From NCBI GenBank assembly GCA_047602185.1, contig JASGHY010000001.1:1798001-1862000 (forward strand): DNA of 64,000 nt, read 5' to 3'. The notes beneath the pieces are model-generated. The model saw only the letters and a list, made by a program, of their open reading frames with translations, ran no database searches and was not told the origin of the DNA. The stretch is from PMP191F sp047602185 (GTDB lineage: Bacteria > Bacteroidota > Bacteroidia > Chitinophagales > Chitinophagaceae). The position numbers and the translations under genes are program-made. Below, piece by piece: positions 1-7,589 of the stretch (positions are counted from its first letter, which is position 1; every line of letters starts with the position of its first letter).

Positions 1-342
1 ACCCAGTTCAGATAAGTGTTGCCACAATGCAGCAATCACTTCTTCATCTGTATGCTCCTGCTGTTTCAGCATCCTGTTGGCAACGCCTGTAAGCTGTCGG
101 TATAGCTCCTGCAATTTCCACCCTTCATGTAATTGCCTGTACACAGCCGCAGCAATAGTTGATGCACGGCCCAGGATGGCAGCATACTCTCTCGTTCTTT
201 TAAACTTTGCAGAATGCTTTACCCGCTTACCTGTGAGCGAACTTTTGCTGCGTACCAGGTATTGATCGTTCAGCATATAAAAGGTCAGGTTACGCTTATG
301 CATAGTACCCAACCAAACGATATGTAGGGGATGTTGTTCCAT
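1..342 (-). CDS. Hypothetical protein, partial (C-terminus beyond the window)
   Basis: An open frame runs from an ATG at 342 through the left edge of the window, giving 114 codons without a stop. The protein starts MEQHPLHIVW and contains a basic stretch SLTGKRVKHSAKFKRTREYA at about residues 35-54, followed by a helical region rich in Gln, Leu and Ala. I do not recognise a named domain. Short proteins with this 'SLTGKRVK' start are, from memory, found in Bacteroidota near DUF6266 genes, and the next gene on the same strand here is DUF6266, so the two may belong together. No signal peptide is visible. The frame was chosen because the coding strand is clean and the opposite-strand frame (77-265) has no recognisable content. 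Confidence 0.6.
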   Translation of the reverse strand, partial: MEQHPLHIVWLGTMHKRNLTFYMLNDQYLVRSKSSLTGKRVKHSAKFKRTREYAAILGRASTIAAAVYRQLHEGWKLQELYRQLTGVANRMLKQQEHTDEEVIAALWQHLSELG

Positions 343-350
343 CTTTGAAG

Positions 351-535
351 AAATCGTGAGTCGTGAGTGGTTGTTCGTGAAACGTCAAACGTGAAACGGG
401 TGTTACCGGTTACCAGATACCAGTTTCCGGATACAGGTTACCAGATGCAAGTACAGGTAACTGCAAATTGCCAACTGCCAACTTGCTTTTCTTCCGGACT
501 TCATCTGCACATTAAAAAATATGCACATCAGCACA
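351..535. repeat. Modular intergenic repeat, copy 1
   Basis: The gap between two leftward genes consists of short repetitive words: the TCACGA/CGTGAG word, the ACGTCAAACGTGAAACG word, a run of near-repeats of CCGGTTACCAGAT, then CAAATTGCCAACTGCCAACT. The same words recur in the same or inverted order near 13.2-13.6, 17.8, 20.6, 23.6, 28-29.4, 35.4-35.9, 38.1-38.3 and 40.6-40.8 kb. Nothing here looks coding. Confidence 0.75.
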
Positions 536-1171
536 TTACTTCACTACCACTTCACCTGTATATACGCTATTGGAAAATTCGGTGCCGGCTGCATTGGCAA
601 AAGCAATCCAGGTATGCATTTTTTTATTACTGCAATGAATAGTAGTTAACATTGCCGTGCCATCACTGCGCATAGCTCCATGCAGATCATAAATGCAGAA
701 ATGCTTATCACCACTATAAGCAACCAGTATAGCATGATCATCGGCCTTCGCTATCCCTAAACCGGTATTATCTCTCCACGAGAAACTGATAGAGTTAGGG
801 CTATCCGATACAGCAGGCGTAGCTTCTACCAATGGCAGATCACCCCTGCTTACCAGCATTGTAGGATAATGAATATCCAGTGCGGGATAAATACCGATAA
901 TGGCATTTTTAATATTGTATTGCTGTGCATTGTTCACAGCACTCATCTTACCCGAATAAGGTTTAAATGTTTCTGACAACAACTCCTGCATGTTACGCAT
1001 GACGTATATCATCATTCCAAATCTTTGCCGCTGTTCCAGTTGCTTATAGGAGGGATCTGGATTACCTGTTGGCAGGGTCCTGACCACAGGCTCGCCCTTC
1101 CAGGATGTGCCTACTACATTACCAATCCTCCCATATACGGGACCTAAAATTCCATGAGGTAAACGTGCCAT
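536..1171 (-). CDS. DUF6266 family protein
   Basis: A 211-residue protein beginning MARLPHGILGPVYGRIGNVV, the hallmark N-terminus of the DUF6266 family of Bacteroidota ('GxxGxxxGKVGxVVGxxWKG', here continuing with GTSWKG at residues 22-27). No signal peptide or membrane segment is visible. The C-terminal half is rich in beta-strand-like alternation and ends TGEVVVK. The function of the family is not known to me. The start is an ATG at 1171 and the length is usual for the family. The related leftward gene at 1-342 lies downstream, separated by a modular repeat. Confidence 0.8.
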   Translation of the reverse strand: MARLPHGILGPVYGRIGNVVGTSWKGEPVVRTLPTGNPDPSYKQLEQRQRFGMMIYVMRNMQELLSETFKPYSGKMSAVNNAQQYNIKNAIIGIYPALDIHYPTMLVSRGDLPLVEATPAVSDSPNSISFSWRDNTGLGIAKADDHAILVAYSGDKHFCIYDLHGAMRSDGTAMLTTIHCSNKKMHTWIAFANAAGTEFSNSVYTGEVVVK

Positions 1172-1647
1172 ATTATTTCATTGAAGGTTACGAATTAAGG
1201 TTAGATCACTACCCCCTTTTACTGAATAAAAGTAAGCAGCACCCCTTTTCAAAATTCAACACCTCTTTCAACAACCTCACTGGTACGTACACATCAATCA
1301 ATTTTGATCGCAAACGAACACTATTCGATCGCATTAGGGCATTATTTTCCGGGTTTTAGAGCAGTTTTAGTATGGGTTGATTATTATTTGGGTATTATTT
1401 AAGTATTACTTAGTTATAGTTTCCGTATTGTTTGCTCTTAGGAAAAAGCGTAGAAAATAAGGGTTAGTATACAAGTAATACATAATTAAACATTGACCAG
1501 ACAAGTAGCTGGTACCAGTCAGCCCATGAGGCGGGTATTACCTGCCTTATGCCAGGTACAGGACATTCAATAAAAATGATAGATAAAGAATTAAACGGCG
1601 GTGGCTGAAGCCATATGAGGTACGTGAATAAAGAAATTGCAGCAATA
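1172..1647. other. Intergenic stretch without a recognisable gene
   Basis: This AT-rich gap separates the divergently read sides of the DUF6266 gene and the dps terminator. A weak hairpin around 1530-1546 (GGCGGGTATTACCTGCC) is the only structure I can point to. Open frames here are short and show no coding character. Confidence 0.5.
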
Positions 1648-1680
1648 AAAAAACGACCAGCTTTTCAGCCAGTCGTTTTA
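1648..1680 (-). terminator. Rho-independent terminator of dps
   Basis: Inverted repeat AAACGAC at 1651-1657 pairs with GTCGTTT at 1672-1678, with A-runs and T-runs on the outer sides. It lies directly after the dps stop codon on the minus strand, with a T/A tract fitting termination in that direction. Confidence 0.7.
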
Positions 1681-1703
1681 CTATACAAAAGTTATAATAG
1701 CTC

Positions 1704-2177
1704 TTATTTGAGATGTGAGCGTATGAACCAGGCCATTTTTTCGTGGTTTTCCATCAGGCCTGTCAGGAAATCACTGGTACCAAGGTCTCCCAGTTCATTA
1801 CCGATCTTATTAATGTTCTCACGCAGGTAAATAATGATATTCTCGTGATCCGTCAACAGCTCTTTCAGAAAACCGATGCTATCATTTGGCGAACGGTTGG
1901 CTTCCGTTAAATGCGTTAGCTCAAGAAATGCTTTTAGTGTGGCCGGGGTATAATGCCCCAGTGAACGGATACGTTCTGCTACGCTGTCGATGAACTCGTC
2001 AATTTCACCAAATTGCTTTTCAAAAAAAATGTGCTTGCTGTAAAAATCAGGTCCCTCTACATTCCAATGCGCATTGCGGGTTTTGGTGTACAACACGTAT
2101 TCATCTGCCAGTACTTTCGATAAAATAGTAGCAACCTCATGGGTGTTACTATCGCTAATGCCAATTTTCGCATTCAT
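1704..2177 (-). CDS. dps: Dps-type DNA-binding ferritin-like protein
   Basis: A 157-residue member of the Dps/ferritin-like family, which oxidises and stores iron and protects DNA under starvation and peroxide stress in the cytoplasm. The dinuclear ferroxidase ligands occur with exact family spacing: His37 in HWNVEG, His49, Asp64 and Glu68 in DSVAERI (gaps 12, 15 and 4, as in E. coli Dps H51/H63/D78/E82). The length is normal. The N-terminus is short and has few lysines, so DNA binding through a basic tail is not evident. It is monocistronic: a terminator follows at 1648-1680 and the gene upstream has its own terminator. The start at 2177 gives MNAKIG, fitting the family. Confidence 0.93.
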   Translation of the reverse strand: MNAKIGISDSNTHEVATILSKVLADEYVLYTKTRNAHWNVEGPDFYSKHIFFEKQFGEIDEFIDSVAERIRSLGHYTPATLKAFLELTHLTEANRSPNDSIGFLKELLTDHENIIIYLRENINKIGNELGDLGTSDFLTGLMENHEKMAWFIRSHLK

Positions 2178-2312
2178 AAATGATAGTGATTTTCGTTAAA
2201 CAAGATCTTAAAGCTACTAAATATGCAGCTAAAAAATATATAGTCAAATTGTTAAGCAAACGATAACAGGGAAACAAAAAAGTGCAACAAGGTGCCCTTA
2301 TAGTAAAAACAA

Positions 2313-2345
2313 AAAAGGATGCTGTATTGTTGACAGCATCCTTTG
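2313..2345 (-). terminator. Rho-independent terminator of the collagen-like lipoprotein gene
   Basis: A perfect 9-bp stem, GGATGCTGT/ACAGCATCC at about 2318-2341, is followed on the minus strand by a T-rich run. It sits 20 bases after the stop codon of the lipoprotein gene. Confidence 0.85.
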
Positions 2346-2364
2346 AATTATACAGTAACCTGTA

Positions 2365-2895
2365 TTAATCTTTCAGGTTGAGATATGCTTTTACCTGGTT
2401 ATAATCATTCCAGTTAATAGCAGAGCGGGCTCCCACTCCACCAGGGATCAGTACATAGCGGTATTGATTCTGTTTGCCCTGCGCAGTAGTAGTGGTAGAA
2501 TAATTGTTGGTAGAAGTTAATTCGATGGTCTGGGTGTAAAAAGCAGACAAGGTAAGATCTGCAAACGGCAGCGGTACTACATAAGGATCGTTGGGTACAC
2601 CGGCATTCCAGAATACTTTTACATCACCTTTATTCAGGATGTCGGCAGTAAGTTTCTGGGCGGTAATATTGGCTCCGTATGCATCAGGTACATTATCACC
2701 ATCTACATCCACCAACTGAAAAGTTACATCCAGCCAGTTGGAATAAATTACGTTGGCCGATCCGGCGTCACCCTTGGGACCGGTAGGGCCGGGATTGCCC
2801 TGCTCGCCCTGTGGACCGGTATCGCCTTTTTTGCAGGCAGTAAAAGACAATGTAACAATACTAAAAAACGCGAAGGCGTAGAATGTTTTCCTCAT
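2365..2895 (-). CDS. Lipoprotein with short collagen-like Gly-X-Y segment
   Basis: A 176-residue protein with a lipoprotein signal peptide: hydrophobic residues 5-18, then FTAC with Cys21 as the likely lipidation site. Immediately after the Cys come about seven Gly-X-Y triplets (GDTGPQGEQGNPGPTGPKGD), a collagen-like segment of the type seen in many Bacteroidota lipoproteins. The remaining 130 residues are Thr/Asn-rich and probably beta-structured, with a VDGDNVPDAYG stretch resembling a calcium-binding loop. It is probably surface- or periplasm-anchored. Function unknown. It is a single gene with its own terminator, and the start at 2895 is supported by the signal peptide. Confidence 0.8.
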   Translation of the reverse strand: MRKTFYAFAFFSIVTLSFTACKKGDTGPQGEQGNPGPTGPKGDAGSANVIYSNWLDVTFQLVDVDGDNVPDAYGANITAQKLTADILNKGDVKVFWNAGVPNDPYVVPLPFADLTLSAFYTQTIELTSTNNYSTTTTAQGKQNQYRYVLIPGGVGARSAINWNDYNQVKAYLNLKD

Positions 2896-3216
2896 GGTAA
2901 TGGTTTTTATAATTGAATGGAATAAAAGACAGTTGTTGTCCGGCGGTACGGTACAGGCAATAGCAGGCAGGCTGCTAACTCAGCAGCATTTGCCTGCGCA
3001 ATCATTTAATTCTTCTGATTATTGTGGGAACTGCCATACAGGATTCCCCTCACCCTGTTTAGCAGCAGACGTTCGTGTAATGTGTTCCAGTAAAATACTA
3101 AACCAGTTTTCTAAGCACAAGTTTTGATGCCTTTTTTTGATGAATGCACGATATATTCCGGCTTTAGAACAAAGTAAAAAACCGGTTAATATGATGGGTA
3201 AACAAGTCTGCCTCCT

Positions 3217-3224
3217 TAACTTTG
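3217..3224 (+). promoter_or_regulatory. Bacteroidota-type -7 element (TAACTTTG)
   Basis: TAACTTTG matches the TAnnTTTG -7 consensus of the Bacteroidota primary sigma factor. Only seven bases separate it from the ATG at 3232, so the transcript would be leaderless or nearly so. Confidence 0.55.
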
Positions 3225-3231
3225 CGGGGCA

Positions 3232-3615
3232 ATGTCTAAAAACCTGCAACATATTGCTGTGTGGTACCTGCTGGTGCTGATGCTGGTAAAAATGCTGGCA
3301 GTTCCTGTATCCTGCATTCATTACGCATTGAATAAAGACTACATTGCCGGCACACTTTGCGATAATAAAAGCAAACCACAGTTGCGCTGTTTTGGCCGCT
3401 GTTATCTTAATAAAGAGCTGGCCAGGTCACAGGAAACAGGCACTTCTCAAAGCCCATCAACAGTTTCTCTTTTAGCAGGTATTGATTATTGCGAAGCTCC
3501 TTTTGCTATTGACTGCACTCCTTTACAACAGCCGGTTAAAAACGAGTTCTCATTATACACTGTTACTCCAGCCGCTGGCTTTACCAGCAATATTTTTCAT
3601 CCACCCGGATGCTGA
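3232..3615 (+). CDS. Small membrane-anchored cysteine-containing protein upstream of SCO
   Basis: A 127-residue protein with one N-terminal hydrophobic segment (residues 9-27), then a conserved-looking block IHYALNKDYIAGTLCDNK and a CFGRC motif (Cys53-x3-Cys57). Similar short proteins, with the YALNKDYI...LC...C.G.CYL pattern, are in my memory found next to copper or SCO genes in Bacteroidota, but I know no assigned function. The gene next to it on the same strand encodes a SCO protein 91 bases away, which suggests that they act together in copper delivery or respiratory oxidase assembly. The paired cysteines could bind metal. It could be a signal-anchored periplasmic protein. Confidence 0.7.
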   Translation: MSKNLQHIAVWYLLVLMLVKMLAVPVSCIHYALNKDYIAGTLCDNKSKPQLRCFGRCYLNKELARSQETGTSQSPSTVSLLAGIDYCEAPFAIDCTPLQQPVKNEFSLYTVTPAAGFTSNIFHPPGC

Positions 3616-3706
3616 GCCTGCTCCTTATTTTCCTTATTTCATCAGCAGACACATTTGCGCGGCAATACTCATTTGCCATTATTAATTTAAACCACGCTTT
3701 ACGATC

Positions 3707-4324
3707 ATGACCCGAATATCCGGTATTATCACCATTGCAGTAGTAGCAATCACCATTGCAGGAGTGGCCTTATTAGCCGGCAATTTAATCTGGAAGAAAA
3801 ACACTTTACCTGTCCTCGGCGAGCCCGGCCATATAGCAGGCCCGTTTTCTTTTGTAAACCAGGATGGTAAAACAATTACCCTGAATGATGTAGATGGTAA
3901 AGTAACTGTTGCCGAGTATTTCTTCACCACCTGCCCCGGCATCTGCCCCATTATGAACAAGAATATGGTAAGGGTGTATAACCAATATAAGGACAGGAAT
4001 GATTTCTCCATTCTTTCACATACCGTAAACCCTGAGAAAGACACAGTACCTGTAATGGCCGCTTATGCCACCCGTTACAATGCGAAAGCGCCTCAATGGG
4101 AGTTTTTAACCGGCGATAAATATGCCCTGTATAAAGCTGCCCGCGAAGATTATTTACTGGCAGTAGCCGATAGTTCGAAGACCAGCATTGAAGAAGATTT
4201 TATTCATACCGAATTTGTAGCCCTGCTGGACAAGCAAAGACGTATCCGTGGCTTTTATGATGCTACTGATTCCGTAAAAATTGATAAGCTGATCGTTGAT
4301 ATAAAACAGTTGCTGAAGGAGTAG
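3707..4324 (+). CDS. SCO1/SenC family copper chaperone / thiol protein
   Basis: A 205-residue protein with one N-terminal transmembrane anchor (residues 8-28) and a thioredoxin-like SCO domain facing the periplasm. The copper-binding set is complete: Cys76-P-G-I-Cys80 in TTCPGICPIMN and His167 in FIHTEFV. SCO proteins deliver copper to the CuA centre of cytochrome c oxidase or act as thiol reductants. It follows the small CxxxC protein and is probably co-transcribed. Its cargo oxidase is not in the window. The start at 3707 puts the anchor at the N-terminus as expected. Confidence 0.92.
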   Translation: MTRISGIITIAVVAITIAGVALLAGNLIWKKNTLPVLGEPGHIAGPFSFVNQDGKTITLNDVDGKVTVAEYFFTTCPGICPIMNKNMVRVYNQYKDRNDFSILSHTVNPEKDTVPVMAAYATRYNAKAPQWEFLTGDKYALYKAAREDYLLAVADSSKTSIEEDFIHTEFVALLDKQRRIRGFYDATDSVKIDKLIVDIKQLLKE

Positions 4325-4351
4325 CATTTATCAATGAGCACCATTAACTAT

Positions 4352-4990
4352 TTAATAAAAAAAGTAGTTCATTCGCAATTGCTCTGCTAACGTATCTAAG
4401 CGTAAACAGGCATTGTACAACGCGGTACTAACATTAAAACTGTAATTAAGATTTTTTGAACCACCAAAAGACTCCAAAGTATCTCTAAGATTTACAGAAA
4501 GGATGCTTGAAGTTTCCCTGTCATACAACACAAGCTTGTAAATTAGGGGATACAACGAAGGTAACAAACTGTAAGCCATAGAGACTCCTTCATTCTTTTG
4601 GTATATATAGGGATAGATAAAACTTCCTTTAATCTGATGAGAATTTTCAACAAGCCAATAATATAATCCGATTGAATCAGTCGCTACCTCATTGGAAATA
4701 CAATGTTGTGTCTTGTGCTTTTTTTCATCACTGAAAACTATAAATTTCCTCGAACAAAAGTGCCCTTTATAAAAATAAAAGCAATAGCTGATAGCATTAA
4801 CAGATCTCATTCCTATACCAGGTAAACTATCAAAAACAGGGAATTCCAAAGGTTTAATGATACAGAATATGCTATCAATCCCTTCTTTGATCTGCAGCTT
4901 TTTTATTTCCTCCCCCAATTTTATTATGGGAGTCTGAGATTGACATGAAACAGCGAACAGTAATTGTATTAGGAAGACTAGCTTTCGCAC
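4352..4990 (-). CDS. Hypothetical lipoprotein
   Basis: A 212-residue protein with a lipoprotein-type signal peptide (MRKLVFLIQLLFAVSC, Cys16 as the lipidation site, followed by QSQ). The body has no domain I recognise. It contains scattered Cys and Tyr residues and an alternating hydrophobic pattern suggesting mixed alpha/beta structure. It converges on the SCO gene with 27 bases between the stops, so it is a separate transcription unit. The base composition is somewhat more AT-rich than its neighbours, which may mark a less conserved gene. Confidence 0.65.
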   Translation of the reverse strand: MRKLVFLIQLLFAVSCQSQTPIIKLGEEIKKLQIKEGIDSIFCIIKPLEFPVFDSLPGIGMRSVNAISYCFYFYKGHFCSRKFIVFSDEKKHKTQHCISNEVATDSIGLYYWLVENSHQIKGSFIYPYIYQKNEGVSMAYSLLPSLYPLIYKLVLYDRETSSILSVNLRDTLESFGGSKNLNYSFNVSTALYNACLRLDTLAEQLRMNYFFY

Positions 4991-5038
4991 AATAGTGATG
5001 ATTTAAATATCAATGTCGTTTAGTCAAGAGCTTTCATT

Positions 5039-5097
5039 CCGGCGGGTGGGGACACCCGCCGGGGGATGCTCCCGTGGCTGGTGTCTTCACCAGCCAC
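5039..5097. repeat. Twin-hairpin (REP/BIME-like) element
   Basis: Two perfect 10-bp hairpins lie 11 bases apart. CCGGCGGGTG (5039-5048) pairs with CACCCGCCGG (5053-5062), and GTGGCTGGTG (5074-5083) pairs with CACCAGCCAC (5088-5097), each with a 4-base loop. The spacer GGGATGCTCCC is itself a small palindrome. The element is far more GC-rich than the surrounding DNA and lies in a gap without genes (4991-5285). Confidence 0.7.
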
Positions 5098-5285
5098 TAA
5101 CCCAATGACACTAATTTGAATATTATCACTAATTACGAAGAATAACCTGATATGGTTTTAAATCATGTACATGTGCAATGAAGGGGAATTTATTTTATTC
5201 CAACGTCCTGCGAGCCGGCAATATTGCAGTATTCACTGCCAGTAATGCTTATTACGCTTCTTTTACAAACCTGTTAACAAGTATA

Positions 5286-5912
5286 TCAGTGCCTGGTGAA
5301 CAGGTAGTACAGCCCTGCCTGCAAATTGCGGTTGCTGCCAACTTTATAAACCGGTGAAGGTTCCCAGCCAATAGTTGGAACAATGTACTCATTAAGCTTA
5401 CGGAGCCCATAATTGTAGCGAACTTCTACACCCAGCGATTTCCAGAAAGTATAGGCTATTCCTCCGGCAACACCAATGTCGACCTTTTTGTATTGATCCT
5501 TTATATTCTCATAATATCCCTTTGACCGGAACCTGGCTTTAAAGAGATATCCCAGTTCAGGCCCCAGCATAACGTGCAGATCTTTAACAGGTGAAAAGTC
5601 AAGCAACACAGGTAACGTAATATAATCATGTGTTACAGTATAAGCCAGGGAGTAGGCAGAGCTGGCTACTTTATAGCCTTTGCCGGTATACAGCAGTTCT
5701 GTTCTTAGCTGAAACTTGCGCCATAATGGAACGGTAAGGATACCACCGGCAACCACTGATACCCTGTTTTCAGGATCATAGCCCGATTTATCATTTTTGA
5801 AGGAAGAGATACTGGTACCAGCCTTAATACCCAGGGAAACCTGTGCTGATACAGAAAAGCAAGCCGCCAGCAATAAAAAGGCAGCTATGAAGCAGAAAGC
5901 AATTTTTCGCAT
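5286..5912 (-). CDS. Outer-membrane beta-barrel (porin family) protein
   Basis: A 208-residue protein with a signal peptide (about residues 1-23, ending VSAQ) and a series of amphipathic beta-strands typical of the small barrel family OMP_b-brl_2. The mature N-terminus VSLGIKAGTSISSFK is the usual 'GxKxGxxxSxF' first strand. The protein ends in GLYYLFTRH, so an aromatic C-terminal strand is present although a terminal Phe is not. The role is not determined. It is a single gene, with an upstream gap before the rlmB stop and no close operon partner. Confidence 0.75.
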   Translation of the reverse strand: MRKIAFCFIAAFLLLAACFSVSAQVSLGIKAGTSISSFKNDKSGYDPENRVSVVAGGILTVPLWRKFQLRTELLYTGKGYKVASSAYSLAYTVTHDYITLPVLLDFSPVKDLHVMLGPELGYLFKARFRSKGYYENIKDQYKKVDIGVAGGIAYTFWKSLGVEVRYNYGLRKLNEYIVPTIGWEPSPVYKVGSNRNLQAGLYYLFTRH

Positions 5913-6009
5913 GTGACAAGGGGTTAAAATTGATAATGCATACCAGGAAATATCTTTTCCACGGTTCCCTAACCTGCTATCCCCGGCCTTTATTCCCCTT
6001 GTGACACCA

Positions 6010-6780
6010 TTATCGCATACGCTGTTGCATAGCTTCGTATAAAATCATACCGGCTGCCACCGATACGTTGAGCGATTCAAATTTACCGGGCATCGGGATC
6101 TTGAATTTTTCATCGCATATTTTCATCAATGCAGGATAAACACCATTTTCCTCTCCGCCCATTACAATACAACTGGGTTCGGTAAACTGCAATTGTTGCA
6201 CACTGGTATTGGCAGTCATTTCACTGGCAAAGACCTTAATGCCATTCAGGTGCAGTTCATCCACTGCCTGCATGAGGCTGCGTACACGGCATACAAAAAT
6301 GCGTTCTAATGCCCCTGCGGAGGTTTTTACCGCATCTTCATTCAGCGCACCTACACCTTTATCCGGAATGATCAGCGCCTGCGCACCACAGCATAATGCA
6401 GTACGGGCTATAGCGCCAATATTGCGGATATCCGTCACCCCATCCAGCATTACAAACAAGGGCATTTCTCCTTTATCTGTAATGAAGGAAATAACTTCCT
6501 GCAACTGGTAATACTGCACCGAAGCAGCAATAGCAATACAACCCTGGTGGTTGGCATTGCTCAACGCATTCAGCTTAGGTGCCGGCACCTTATTGATAGG
6601 AACATTATTGCGGAATGCCAGCTCTTTTATTTCCTGGATACTCTCGCCCACAGCAGTGGTCAGCATATAGATACGCTCCATCTGTTTGCCTTCCTGCAAC
6701 GCTTCCAGTACCGGTTTACGCCCAATGATCAGAGAAGACTTTTTAACTGCGGGCTTTTTATTATGATGAAATCCTGCCAT
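6010..6780 (-). CDS. rlmB: 23S rRNA (guanosine-2'-O)-methyltransferase RlmB-like (SPOUT/TrmH family)
   Basis: A 256-residue TrmH-family protein. The N-terminal substrate-binding domain (residues about 15-90, GRKPVLEALQEG) is followed by a SPOUT methyltransferase domain with the three trefoil-knot motifs: DGVTDIRNIGAIARTA, VMGGEENGVYPALM and IPMPGKFESLNVSVAAG. Family members use SAM to methylate the 2'-OH of a 23S rRNA guanosine (G2251 in E. coli); tRNA-specific relatives exist, so the exact site is inferred. The gene starts at 6780 and overlaps the end of the Nudix gene by 20 bases, so the two are translationally coupled in one operon. Confidence 0.9.
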   Translation of the reverse strand: MAGFHHNKKPAVKKSSLIIGRKPVLEALQEGKQMERIYMLTTAVGESIQEIKELAFRNNVPINKVPAPKLNALSNANHQGCIAIAASVQYYQLQEVISFITDKGEMPLFVMLDGVTDIRNIGAIARTALCCGAQALIIPDKGVGALNEDAVKTSAGALERIFVCRVRSLMQAVDELHLNGIKVFASEMTANTSVQQLQFTEPSCIVMGGEENGVYPALMKICDEKFKIPMPGKFESLNVSVAAGMILYEAMQQRMR

Positions 6781-7324
6781 CTGTCAACATCAGTTTTACT
6801 TTATAAATAGCTGTTACCGTCATAGAATCTGTAATGATCCCATCTTCTACCATACGGTATACTTCTTCAAAAGGCACTTTGCGTACCTGCAATTGCTCTG
6901 TTTCCTCGGGTTGGGCCTCGTATTGCTCTAACCCTCTTGCAAGGTATATGATCGAATATTCGTCTGACACAGAGTTAGACAAATGCATCGTTACTATTGG
7001 CGTCCATTCTTTGGCAACAAGTCCTGTTTCTTCCAGCAACTCCCTTTTAGCCGACTCCACCGGCTCCACTCCCATTACGCCACCACCTTCCGGCATTTCC
7101 CAGCTGTATTTATCCAACGGAAAACGGTATTGTCCTACCAGGTAAGTGTTCAGTTCATCATCCAGCGGCAATACACCAATAGCCAGGTTCTTAAAATGTA
7201 CTTTGCCATAGATGCCTTTACCTCCCGAAGGGTTGATGACATCGAATTCCGTAACCTGTATCCAGTTGTTATTGTAAACTTCCTTTGCATTTAACACCTT
7301 CCACGGGTTGTGTTGCTCATTCAT
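6761..7324 (-). CDS. Nudix hydrolase (ADP-ribose pyrophosphatase-like)
   Basis: A 187-residue Nudix protein that probably hydrolyses ADP-ribose or another nucleoside diphosphate derivative. The Nudix box is at about residues 80-102, ending in the canonical RELLEETGL. The upstream glutamate that normally sits eight residues before the Arg is Val here, with Glu one place later (GVEPVESAKRE), a small departure from the consensus. The start at 7324 (MNEQHNPWKV) is preferred over one at 7483, because the extra 53 codons translate the modular repeat and are not family-like. It overlaps rlmB by 20 bases. Confidence 0.87.
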   Translation of the reverse strand: MNEQHNPWKVLNAKEVYNNNWIQVTEFDVINPSGGKGIYGKVHFKNLAIGVLPLDDELNTYLVGQYRFPLDKYSWEMPEGGGVMGVEPVESAKRELLEETGLVAKEWTPIVTMHLSNSVSDEYSIIYLARGLEQYEAQPEETEQLQVRKVPFEEVYRMVEDGIITDSMTVTAIYKVKLMLTDGRISS

Positions 7325-7500
7325 AGCCCGAAAGTAATAGATAATGTGCAAATGTGCAGATTTGCCAATGTGCGAATGCAGGAATTGGGAATTGGAAGGA
7401 TGGCTTAATGGCTGCATGGTTTGATTGTTATCGATGATAACCATAGAACCGTCAAGCAATATAACCATCCACATTTTCACCAATCATAAAATCCCTAAAT
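7325..7500. repeat. Modular intergenic repeat, copy 2
   Basis: Contains the words TGTGCAAATGTGCAGATTTG, GGAATTGGGAATTGGAAGG and a GGTTTGATTGTTATCGATGA block that matches the larger block at 13.32-13.42 kb and its inverse at 20.66-20.74 kb in degenerate form. The long reading frame through it is accidental. Confidence 0.6.
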
Positions 7501-7533
7501 CCAGCAATCAGCAATCTCAGCCCCCTCCCCCCA

Positions 7534-7565
7534 CAAAAAAACCTCCCCGGTTAAGAGGAGGCTTC
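7534..7565 (-). terminator. Rho-independent terminator of metK
   Basis: On the minus strand, GCCTCCTCTTAACCGGGGAGG folds into a stem and is followed by a run of seven T. It lies 25 bases after the metK stop codon. Confidence 0.85.
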
Positions 7566-7589
7566 TTTTACTTATGGTAGTGTTTCTGC

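Noticed and set aside
77..265. 62-residue plus-strand ORF at the left edge
   Set aside because: It is a shadow of the minus-strand gene at 1-342.
7325..7483. Longer N-terminus of the Nudix protein starting at 7483
   Set aside because: The extra 53 residues translate modular repeat DNA and match nothing in the family.
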